From positions 2,976,001-3,040,000 of the forward strand of contig JAJGBQ010000005.1 in the NCBI GenBank assembly GCA_022457065.1: 64,000 nucleotides of DNA. The letters are read 5' to 3'. Numbering within the stretch: the stretch's first letter is position 1; every line of letters begins with the position of its first letter. This document shows positions 20,725 through 31,438 of the stretch, piece by piece. This DNA is from Curvularia sp. ZM96. Lineage: Eukaryota > Ascomycota > Dothideomycetes > Pleosporales > Pleosporaceae. The translations under genes and the position numbers were made by a program. The notes under the pieces are model-generated. The model worked only from the letters and a program-made list of their open reading frames with translations. It did no database searches and was not told the origin of the DNA.

Positions 20725-23655
20725 CTATATCGCTAAACCGTTGCCTAGGCTCGTCCACCGATACAAGGATAGCACTTCTCTTCGTTTCGCTGGCGTCATC
20801 TCCCTCGCATGTCCGTGGCCCTTGATTTGCGCCAGTGTCGATATCATAACTTTCCGGAAGTTACGCTGCGGGCAGTCAGTACCTTGTACACAAAGTTAAA
20901 GATAAGAATGTCTTACCTGATATTCTGTGTTGAGTGTCACGACAGCGGCTTCATGGGCGCGTACAATGGTTTCACACGCTCGAATTACGTTGTCGTTGGT
21001 TTCAGTCGATAACTTGTCGGCCAAAAGCAGCAAGATAAGGCTTCCTTGGAGCAGATACTGCTTGATGGTTAGCTCAGTTTCCTGGAAACGATTTCTTCAA
21101 ACTGAAAGCTGGGCAGCTTTGGATTTGTCCAAATTCCCCCGGGTAGCATGAAGATTTTCACTTACCATGCCAAACAAGTAGGGCATAAAAGACAGGTCTG
21201 GGTCCACGTCCAGAATTACGTCGACCGCATGTGCGGCTGTGATAGCGTTTGATGTCGCTGCGAGGAACGACTGTGAGCAAACCCACATGTTATCGTCTTC
21301 CAGGAGTGCTACTGGATCCCATTTGCCGTGCAACAGGATATGGAGCACATGCATAATGTGGGTAGCATATGCAGCAACCTTCTTGGTTTGGTGAATCCAC
21401 TCGGCTCGAACTGGATCCGGTGCGGAATTTGTTTGTGCTTCTTCGTTTGGACCACAGCCGTATTGCGCCTTGAACTCTTCGATGCTGTACGCATATCGTT
21501 CTAATTGACGAGTAATTTCCGCTTCGTGAAGTTCCCAAGACGACCTCTGGCCGAATCTGGGATGATTCTTCTGCGCATTTAAATCTACGATATCGCCAAG
21601 GATAGTCATCAGTGGCAGGAAGAAGCCAAACACATCGTGCCTGCATCATAGTCAGCAATGGTCACATTACCATAAGGATTTTTTCTGAGATCTGAATCTC
21701 AAATCTCGGGCCAGGAAGTTATACGTACGATGTGCATTGAAAGTTGAGTCCTCGCTTTCGTGGTCCTGCATGTCCGGTGTAGAACTCGCCTTGCTGCCAA
21801 AGAGTGTCCGGAACTGGCTGAAGTAGATCTTCGCACTCGTTGTCTAGCATAGCCAGCGGGCGATTGTAGCAAAGTCCCAGGTGCCGATCAACCATGTAAA
21901 GCAACCACCACAGCCGGCGCCTCTCTTCTTTCATTTCCTCGATGATGGCTGCAGCTGGTGTGCCCGCGGGCGCTTGAGCACCGGGACCATCCGGAACACC
22001 GACATCGACCTCTCCGTCAGTTGCGCTTCCTTCATGCTCTTTGGGCGGCTTCTGAGACAGCTCCCTACCCAACTTCAACTCCCTAGCCAGCGACCATGCT
22101 GCATTCCACCATCTTAAAGAAGCTGCTTTGTACTCGCTTGCTGAAGTAACCACTCCAAGGTTGATGTATGTGGCAACATCGTCTAGGGTGCTTGTGGGAG
22201 GCATTGCTCCGTCCGGTCTTCCATCATAGCGTCCGATAACCCGATCAACGCCAAAAGCATCATGGGCAGCGGATGTCATGCCGGGTCCAGGGGTAAAGCC
22301 GTGTGAAGCAGGAGAATGGACCAAAGGCTTCAACAGATCCACGGTCAACTTCCAGAGTTTTTGGCTAATGATAGCTCTTGCTGAAGGCGAGGAGGTGAGA
22401 TAACTTGCTTCGCTCGTTTGAGCAGCTACCCACAGCATACTGGCCAGGAGGGCTGGGCTGCATCGCCTTGGGTTATGTTGTCGCAAAAAACTTCGTTTCC
22501 TGAAGACTGATCCTAGGATGTATGGCGAAACAGGTTCCATGAAAACAGACGAAGAGCTCTGGAAATAGAATTCCAAAAGATCGCAGGCGGTCGGGATGTT
22601 CATAATGCCGCCAAGGTGGGGTATCAGTGGCTTCAGAACAGGGTATCTGCAAGAAAGCATAGGACCGCTGTTCTGCGAAGAGTTGGCGCTAACTCCTGAT
22701 TGCGGCGATCCGGTGTCTGCAGAGCCGTAGCTGTGGGGTGAAGATTGTCGTGCGGCTTGTTGGTAGTGCATTTGATAAGCCATGTTGGCGTATTCTGTGG
22801 GAATCGATACTGGTGTACCGTTGGAGCCGGGTATGAGGTGCATGCCTGCTACCTGTCAGTAAGTCCTCCAAGCCAATGCGTCTCCTGTTAACCCGCAAAA
22901 TACTTTGCATGGCTTCGGAGATGGGTAAATAATCTCCATCGGGTGCAGAGAACTCGAGGCTTCTTCATTCTACTTACCATTCATGGCATACATGAGCTCT
23001 TCACGAGGCATTTCGGCGTGCATTGGCGGGTAAGCAGCATTGGATCCAAGGAGCAATGGATCGATCATCATGTGGTTGACAGGAGGATCGAAAGTCGCAC
23101 CGGGGTTCAAAGCTTGCCAATCACCCGTGGGTAGAGCAGGCTTGCCAGCTGGGAAATGCTGTACAACAGGCGTCGCTTCGGACTGCGACCACACATCCTC
23201 TTCCATCTCGTTCATAACGCTAGGTCTTTCGAAGTAACCATTCATTCCGTTAGGAGTCTGTGGACTGCCGCCGCCGCCACCAGCTGCGCCTGTACCACTG
23301 CCGGCACCATTACCGGCAGCCGCTTCTTCTCTTTGCTTTTGGATATGTCGCGGAACCTGCGAATTGTCAGCTTCTGGACGCATCAGGATAGCCGTAGTGC
23401 ATTCATGGCAAGACGCGCTGTTGATCGGCAAGCATGCAAAGGTAAGAAGCTGTGTATGCTTACTTTTCCTCGTCGTTTCTTTTCACGGTTGTACTGGCAA
23501 ACGTATTCAAGTTCTATACAACGCGAACACGGAGCCTGTCCGTTACACCTTGTACGCATTCGGTGGCAATGATCGCATGCCCGGCTTACTCTGCGCTTAA
23601 CTGGTGCTGAGCCTCGGCGCTCCATCTTGACTGTATCTGATGTTGTGGACTCCAT
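20725..23655 (-). CDS. xlnR: Xylanolytic transcriptional activator XlnR/Xyr1
   Basis: Zn2Cys6 activator of xylanase, cellulase and pentose-catabolism genes. Six exons on the minus strand (23655-23464, 23356-22978, 22845-21729, 21640-21166, 21057-20917, 20865-20725) give 814 aa. The binuclear cluster CDHCHRMRTRC with PCSRCIELEYVC lies near residues 21-48. The middle domain has ATYINLGVVTSASEYKAASL, RWWNAAWSLARELKLGREL and RRRLWWLLYMVDRHLGLCYN, all characteristic of XlnR. The C-terminal part has FGFFLPLMTILGDIVDL, THIMHVLHILLHGKWDP, DPDLSFMPYLFGM and YLLQGSLILLLLADKL. The last two exons (47 codons each) are short; the final one ends EVLSLYRWTSLGNGLAI, matching the XlnR C-terminus. The start is the ATG at 23655. 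A TTGACAG just upstream could be a 5'-leader intron acceptor, so a further upstream exon is possible. Overall length fits the family (about 800-950). Confidence 0.95.
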
Positions 23656-26600
23656 ATTTGGACCTGTCAATCAAATTGACTGTTGTGACTCCAGGTGGCC
23701 ACCTTTGTTTCTAGATGGCTGATCAGCACTTGGACGCTCTCCTCTCTCCTTCGGCCTGCCTGATGCTGACGTACTTGTTTAGTCCGAGGTGGCGACTCAA
23801 GTCAAGACGTATGATTAGAAGAGGAGGAACAGTGTGTGCACGCGGGTGACGTCGTAGGGGAGTACTTGAGGACGAAGGAATCGGCAGCCGGAAATCTGGG
23901 GACGACCACGGGTCATGCGATACTTGGGGAGCATATGTGGGCCTCCGAGAGAGCTATTAGGTGCCGAGGATACAGCCAGACTACACAAGGTCCTAGGCTG
24001 CAAAGATGATTTTCCAGGGTCAGTGTGACGATCTGTGGCTTGAGGATTCCATGCGTCCACGCGGGCTTCGAGAAGCGAGATCAACTCGAGAGCAATATCA
24101 TGAGACGGAATGTTTAATTCCAGTATGCATGCACGGATGAGAGCTACGACCCATTGGCTACGGCAACCAGGCTCTGGGGCAACTCGTGGCAAGCATCAGG
24201 ATCAAGTCGTCAGGGGACCGTTGCCCGCGTGAAAGCGCGCCATTGGGACGGTTAAAACGAGATTAACCGGTGGTACATCTGCGTCGACAGCAAAGCGGGG
24301 CTGCTAGCTGTTCGCGCCTAGCGCTGTCGTTGTACTCACCGCACGTCAGCTTCCCGCCAATCCCTGCCCGCACCGTCCATCAATATGTTCCTGGGACCTT
24401 CTCCAGGTTGTGGCTGGTAGCGCCTGACCATGACCAACGCTCCCGCGGCGCTGTTGCGCAACAGCAGCGTCGGAGGTATCATAACGCTCGACTGCCATAG
24501 CGCATTCGGCTCACCGCAGTCGACGCTCCATTGGCCATGGCCCTCTGCTATGCCACCAGTTGCTGAAACGCAGCAGATTGGCTCGTTTCACGGCTCTGCT
24601 GGTGTACCTGTTCTCCGGCCAGGAGCAGACGTCAGGACGTCAACATATGCACGCTGCTATGGCACATGAAACTCAGTGCCGACGGCGAACTCCTCGTGGG
24701 AGGCGTTGCACGTCTTGCAGCGGCCACCAATGAGCAGTCGTCTACCCCCGAATCCACCGCCAAGGCGCCCGGGCAAAGGCCTCGACCCAAGAGCATGCTT
24801 ATACTCGACAGTACCCACATCGTCCTTTGCTAGTTTGCGACGTGGACCTCCTGCTAACTCGAGTAGAGTACATACAGCACACGCCAGCGGCAGCCGGGCT
24901 ACGGCAAGTGTCACAACAAAGGTTGCCGGAGCTCTAGTAAGTACTGCTCACCCTCTGTCCAGCGCGACAGCTTGCTCCCGCGCTGCAGGGGAAGCCGAGG
25001 TGGGTTTCTGGGTTCCTAAGCGAGGCCAGGATGTCTGCGAACCCGACTCCGGCATGTGGTCAGCCCAACGTCACCATATCTCGTCTACATGTGGAACACC
25101 GCATACTGGCCGTAAACGTACCATGCCCGCGCACCCAAACGTGAACGGTGCAGCTGCTGGCTGGCCGTCTGCAGCGCGTCGCAGTGGATCTGCACCACTG
25201 CAGCACAGCAGCACAGCCGGGCCCACTTCCAACTTGTCACCGCGGCAGAGGGTGCAGCCCGGTATTATCGAGCACTCCCCTCAGGTACAAAATCACATCG
25301 GAGTCTTCCAAATACCGTCATCTGGAGCAAGTCTCATTTCTCGACTTGTGGTATCACCAAAAATCCTTACGCTGCTGTTTCAGCCACATGCTAGCGTCAT
25401 CCGTTGAACACGTCTCTACCAAGACGAGACCCCTCGCCGAAAGCAAAGACATGTCCTTTTTCTCATGGCTCCGTGCTGTGATCGCCGCAATTTCTGTCTA
25501 ATCTCGCCGTCGCACGCAACGAGTCGGTGCGTGGAGATGAGGGTGCAATCGCCGGGCCGTTGAACTAGCTCGTGCAGTCCTGGCTGCTACACCACAGGGA
25601 CGAAAGAAAAAAAGTGTCCGGCCGAATTGGCCGCTAGACGCTGAAATTGCTTCTTTGTGAAAGACTCCGAATTGCTACTACTAGCATGGAGACTGCGCAA
25701 CACATCGACCACCCGCTTTTGCACGGGGGGAGGGGCATGCACGGCGAGTCCTGTATGCACAACGGCCGTACCTCCACACTCGGGTCTAAGAACTGTGACC
25801 CAGATCAGCCTCCTGCATGTAAGCGATACCGTGTTCAGCGTATTAGACCTGGGCTGGTCTCTGGCCGCTCTATCTCTGATTGTAGTCAGGGCGATAGGAT
25901 CCCTTTGGAAAAGAAGCCACCGCCCATTCACAAGTCTGCAAACATGGCACATGTCGCTGATTGAATTCTTGCCACCAAGGCTACAGCTTCTCCACACATT
26001 CCAATACTTGGCCTACAGGGTGCCCATGGCCTCCTGTGTTGGTGGGAGGGCGAAGAATTGCATGCTTCACTCCCTGTAGATTACCTGGCCTCTCACCGTC
26101 TAGACCCGTGCAAGGCTGCTCTGCGCGGCGCGGTTCCAAGAGGAGGGAATATGGAAAGACATGTTCCCACTGTGGTGAAAATACCTGTACCCAATTTGAA
26201 ATTGACAGGCCCTGCGGACGCGCTATACCTACTACCTACCATATATATTAAGGGTCCAAACCTTGAGCCACTGGTAAACAGAGATCGAAAATATGGTCTT
26301 GAGCTATGTCTCGGTACCAGCCTGGCAATGCATTCAAACCAGGCGCGCGAAGCCACTCGTGAGATGCCGCCACCGCTGTGCATGTTGTGTCTTGCCTTTC
26401 TTCCATGCACCCCAGATTCTCCCACCAGTGAAACCCGGGAACGCAAATCCGCGCCAGGATCTTGGGTGTGTGGGCGCGAGGGGCAAGCGTCAGCTTTGGT
26501 TTTCGGATCAGTGGATGAAGCCCGTGCTACGGAACTATACTGTTTGCCCTGTCATCCTCTTGGGTCATCATTTCAACTGCCACCCATTTTTGATCTCACT

Positions 26601-28344
26601 AGTACAGTATTAACCGTTGCCATCGAGGCTGATCAAGCACGACCTTTATTGGTGGGGTGGGTGCCGCGTACCGCTACGGCTGTGCGATCGCAAAATAGCC
26701 GTAGTTCAACTGCTACGGCTCGACACCCTCACGGCTGGGAAACCAAGATCCCCCCAGACCCGCCGTCGAGGCTTAGGCGGGAGCGTATCCAGCGAATCCT
26801 AAGTTGTTGTTGGCGCCGAGTCGCATAGGCGGCTCGCGATCATGCATCATCGACAATTAATGCGGGGGAAAATATTGGCCTGGGGTAGGGGTTCGCCATA
26901 GGTGGTATGGAGGGCGACTGACAAATGTAAGTTGACGCCAGCTCGACGAAGAACAAGTCGTTTGATGGAGCGAAGGAGGGGAAGGGGGGTAATCACCCAT
27001 TTGTGACTCGACACAACCCAGCCTGCCCTGCTGACGAGATGCATAGCCCAACGGGTCATGATGCGAGTGCTCTGAGCGTCCCTGGGCTGAAAACACACCG
27101 TCTTCTTTTCTCTTTGTCAAACATGTCAGAGGCTGCTCATGGCTCCTCATCAGCCCACAATTGCTCAGACCCCTTCTCTCTTATTTCATTTTCCCTCTCA
27201 TTTACAAAGTCAAGTTAAACTTTGCGGTTCCGACTGAAATATCCCCGCCTTTCATTCGGACGTCAGCTTCGGGAAGTGGCAAAGCCCACCCAACATGGCC
27301 CCCGTACAAGCATCCGCCTGTCCAGCTTGGCGATCCTGTTCCCTAAATACAGCGAAACGCCTGCCGCCACCCTCGAGCCGTTTCATGCAAATGAGGCGTC
27401 AACGTGGACAAAAGTCGGCGCGTCTGCGGCGATACACGAGCTGGTGTACGGCATCACTTGCACACCTGATGGCTGCGAAGCCAGCTTACCTGGGAGCTAG
27501 CATCGTGCCGACATAGCGTGATATCTTTGGCTGGTCATCCTTGCTGCATAATCTGATCAGCCAGTAGCAAGGGTGCTCAGGTTACCCCTGACATGCAATG
27601 AATCACGCAACGCTATGGTAAACCACCGTTTTGACCATCTTCTACTAGTACCAAATGTCGTTTCTTCATTCACATCAACTTCCTCGGTAATTTCGCAAGC
27701 CTACGCCCAATACAGACAAGGCGATTTTTTAAACTAATCCTCTTTCAGTATTGCGACAAAGTGAAACGACCATCTACTATATCTGTACTTATCCGTACGC
27801 TTCCGTGAGACTGGTCTTCATGATGAGTTTCATGATCATCATAGGCCGGACCGGATCGGATCGCCCTTCCCATATCTAAATACCCTTGTTTTCGAAATTG
27901 ATCTAGAAGCTCATGTGCCGGAGGGCACTCTAGAAGCACGTCTGTGAATGGTCCCGGGTTCTCTAAATCGACCCATGCACGGTACCCTACAATCTGGAAC
28001 TTGGTTCGTGAAAGCAGTAGGTCAGCATGACTTTTGATGCGACCACGTCTAACTAGTTTGTCTCTGGATTCTATTTCTCCATTTGGTGCTGGTGGACCGA
28101 ATAGGAAAGGTACAAAGATCGCATTTGAGTTTGTGCGAGTAAGTGCTATACAACACCAACAGCAACAAACACATCTTGGTACAAAACATGTCAGAAATAA
28201 CAGAAAACCCAAAGTTCAAAGCATTCGATGTGTTTGAAGCACCCTCGGTCTATAGCTCGACCCATGATGGCATCTTCACCAATACATACACCAAGAATGC
28301 TCGCCCTGAAGGTCAAACTGTCACTTCGAAACAGAAAGCTCTAC
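23656..28344. other. Gene-poor 4.7 kb region upstream of xlnR
   Basis: No recognised gene apart from the weak ORF at 27745-28212. Many overlapping short frames (for example 24676-25407 and 26058-26828, both plus) are without domains and lack convincing splice partners. The sequence is of ordinary GC content, without obvious repeats, inverted termini or transposase. Part is presumably the xlnR upstream regulatory region and 5' leader; CreA-type hexamers at 23896 (CTGGGG), 24174 (CTGGGG) and 24295 (GCGGGG) are about as frequent as chance. Confidence 0.5.
27745..28212 (-). CDS. Hypothetical protein fragment, no clear start
   Basis: An open frame on the minus strand with protein-like sequence in its 3' two thirds: RGRIKSHADLLLSRTKFQIV, YRAWVDLENPGPFTDVLLEC and LDQFRKQGYLDMGRA. 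There is no in-frame ATG before the Met in LDMGRA, so it would need an upstream exon; a possible acceptor TAG lies just before the CACTTACTCGC segment near 28145. I found no matching upstream exon before the end of the glutathione transferase gene at 28345. It may be a decayed gene, a terminal exon of an unannotated gene, or chance. No family is recognised. Confidence 0.28.
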   Translation of the reverse strand: MGFLLFLTCFVPRCVCCCWCCIALTRTNSNAIFVPFLFGPPAPNGEIESRDKLVRRGRIKSHADLLLSRTKFQIVGYRAWVDLENPGPFTDVLLECPPAHELLDQFRKQGYLDMGRAIRSGPAYDDHETHHEDQSHGSVRISTDIVDGRFTLSQY

Positions 28345-30508
28345 TTACTTCTGCTTCTCCGCATCATCCTTCATACCGGCCTGGACCCACTGGCGGCTCT
28401 TAGCAGCATGCTCCTCCGTTTTGGCCTTGTCCTTGAGGAGCTCCTTGATGGTATGTCGGTCAGGGACGTGACGGCCTTTCTCAACTCCTTCACGTGCTTC
28501 CATTCTGTCCATCCAAGCCTTGAGCGCGGGGAACTTGTCAATGTCGACGCCTGCCCAACCAGCTGCCGCTACCCAGCCATAATGAGCAATGTCTAGCGTT
28601 TCAGGTTAGCGAGACAGTATGTCGGAATAAGGTGATTATGCTGGAGGAGGGAACGGAATGGAGGGAGGGATGGTGAGCACTAGAACCACTCGCTGGTTGC
28701 TTTCCAGGCATCTGCAACAGAGCCACACCCGCATAACGTATGCAATGCGCCTGTTTTACTTTTTTGTTCTTTTTTTTTCCGGACCAAAGGAATCGAACGA
28801 CAGGTGACGTGAAGGCGGGATACAATTTCGTTATGCATTGAGAGAGAACAGGGTAAGACCATGTTGATAGTAGAACGTGGAGAAACGGATATATGTAGCA
28901 CAGGCACACATGACTTACCTGCAATAGTACACTTTGTGCCGCACAGATATTGCCTGTTCTCAGAAGCGAGGTGCTTGTCAAGCACAGAGTAGAGACGGCG
29001 TGTCTCGGTTTGGTACCTGTTCACACCATACTTTTGACGGAGAAACACAAGCGTGTCAGTAAGTTTATTTTTGTGTTCGAGCGGGTCTCGAGACAACTAC
29101 TGGGGAAAAAGGCATTTACCTCAATGTGCTCGGGGGCGTATCGCGTGAAGTGATCTGTTTGCGATTCTTCGTCAGCATAGTCATACTGTTACTGTTTGGC
29201 GCCTCGTCTCTGGCATGATTGACAGCTCGCCGAGATGTGTAGATCACAGGGCTCGAGTGGGCTCCCGGGAATAGGGCCTTTGCCTCAGGTTGGAACTCTC
29301 CCCGCTGCCATGGCCCCCACATCCCGAGGTAGCAGACGTGTGCCGCACCTCATCACCCGCTTGACGCGCAACGCACATCTGTTCAGGGATCATCAAAAGA
29401 AGGTGCATGGTATAGCGACCACTCGCTGGGGCCCTTCTTACAAATGTATTGATAATCAATGAAAAGGTGCTCGACTTACTGGCTTGGCCCTGCATTGGAC
29501 CGACACCAGCGTTTTGGAAAAACAGCCAGTTGTTCATCTCCCACCACTCCCTGGTTCCCTTCGGGAAACTGATTTTGTACTCAGTGTCGTAGCGCTCAAC
29601 AAGGTACTGCATGATGCTCCCTGATTCGAAGAGATTGATGGGCTTGCCATCAGTAAAGGTGTCGGTAAGAGCTGGGATGCGGCCATTGGGGTTGATGGCA
29701 AGGAACTGAGTGTCGTGTTAGAACAAACAATATAGATTGTTGCAAGGAGCCGACGGTGGTTGAGGACACATAGTACTTACCCAGTCTTCCTTTTGCGTGT
29801 TCTTGGATATGTCGATTTTCTGAACCTTGTAGGGGATGCTGACAGATGTTAGCGTTCGATGATTTTGGGGTTTGTTTTTTTCTTGATGATGGACTGCTTT
29901 ACTGTGACTCGGGTCTCGCGATGAGTGAATCGATGAAGATGGAAAATAAAACAAGGAAAGAATAGATAAAGTGAGTGCAGCGCCCATACACAGGCTTATA
30001 GGTTCCAGCTAGAATTGTGCGCATGCGCTTATCCAGATGATCCAGCTACATAGAAATGATCTGGCAAAAGAAAATCGAAAAAGAATCGGCGATAGCATCT
30101 TTAGTATCCGGGAATCGCTCAATATGAAAGTTGAAGAAAAGATTCGTCACGAGAATCTGCAAACGATACTGAGTTTGTTCAAGGGAGTTCAGAAGTGTAC
30201 AAGCTATACTTCGCTCTCTCATGATACGCTTGCTGTATCTTCATTCTCCGCGCGGTTGAACTGAAATGTATCCAGTGCAAGACTCCAGTTTGTATAGACT
30301 TGAATGTGACATATGAAAAACGGAAAAGTGAAAATGCCAGATAAAATTCAAGGAAAAAGACCACACGTCAATTGGCGAAGCGTGTGGGATGAACTGGTAC
30401 TCTTGCAAGATGAAATTATACGCACCCTAACTCCTCCAAGGTAATAGAGATCTTGATGCCATTCGGCGTCTGGGTAGTGTAAAGCGTGATATCGGATTGC
30501 TGAGACAT
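28345..30508 (-). CDS. Ure2-like glutathione S-transferase
   Basis: Cytosolic glutathione transferase of the fungal Ure2p/GstA class. Six exons on the minus strand (30508-30426, 29838-29781, 29705-29480, 29154-29120, 29030-28919, 28592-28345) give 253 aa. The N-terminal thioredoxin-fold domain reads ITLYTTQTPNGIKISITLEE, then IPYKVQKIDISKNTQKEDWF, NPNGRIPALTD and FESGSIMQYLVERY (the ES pair contacts glutathione). The C-terminal helical domain reads NNWLFFQNAGVGPMQGQ, RRLYSVLDKHL, DIAHYGWVAAAGWAGVDID and ends in a charged tail. Introns are unusually long for this genome: 587, 325 and 326 nt, besides two of 75 and 89 nt. Frame continuity and protein similarity both support every junction. The likely role is detoxification or peroxide handling; a Ure2-type nitrogen-regulatory role is not shown. 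Confidence 0.92.
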
Positions 30509-31438
30509 ATTCGTGGTAGCGACGGGTTTACTTAGATGAAAGGAAGTGGCAGCTGGAAGGATTTATCCCCTACTGTGATGTCGATGGCGTGCTAGCGCAA
30601 CGGCGGTTTTTGATCGAGCGGTAGTGATGCTGATGAAGTGGGGTTCAATGAGGGGTAGACTATGACAAGTTTGGTACCTGCTTAGAAATGCTGGCGACAA
30701 GATGTCTTCCGTGCGCGCGTTGGAAGCCGACAGAAATGAAATATATTCTCAGGCTTACAAAGAATGTGCGTACGAAGTATGTTAATAGCCAACGGTATCG
30801 GGCAATCTGTTGCATTGGATAACTCGATAAAACAGACGGAGAGATCAATGGCACAAGATGAGTTCTATATAGACATGATATCTAGGGATACCAGGCTTTA
30901 TACTAACAAATTGATGGTTCTTGATAATGGAGATGACTTTGCTCTCTGCGCATGCTTTTTCTGCCCTTACCGCACAACCCAAACAAAAGATAGTACGTGG
31001 ATACCCGTGTATGTATCCATAGGTATGTATCCAGCACGAAAGCCTTAAATATAATACAAGGTCTGGAGAGAGAGAGAGAGTAAGATGAATAAGAGATGTC
31101 GAATGAGTACTCGAGCCTGTCAACTGCAGCCCCAGTACTTAGATTCGAATGGGTTCTCATCGTGATTATGTCCAGATGGCACAAATAAACACTACTCTGG
31201 ACAACTGCAGAGACCAAAGGTGCGCGCGACTACTATCAGATGTGAGTGTGCAAGTGAACTGGAAATATAAATACGCGGCCACGTGGATGTTGTGAAATGC
31301 AAGAAAGTACCATTTCGAGGTCAGCCTACAAACGCGAGATCACCCAAAGCGGATAAGCGCGCTCCCTGCCTAGTCTAAAGCTTTGCCTCCGCGACTTTCT
31401 CGACACCTCTCACTCACAGAACCTCTCGAGCCACAACC
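30509..31438. other. Divergent promoter of the GST and BBP genes
   Basis: 930 bp, no gene. It contains a GA dinucleotide run at 31066-31080. The last 80 bp before the BBP start are CT-rich. Confidence 0.6.
31066..31080 (+). repeat. (GA)n microsatellite
   Basis: About seven GA units in the upstream region of the BBP gene. Short and probably unremarkable, although GA tracts can act as promoter elements. Confidence 0.8.

Noticed and set aside
23896..24300. Three CreA-type hexamers near xlnR
   Set aside because: The SYGGRG consensus occurs about once per 250 bp by chance, so three in this interval is not unusual.
1343..28344. Repeat-induced point mutation or transposon remnants in the large gaps
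   Set aside because: Base composition looks ordinary and no inverted termini or transposase fragments were seen; a RIP-index calculation would settle it.
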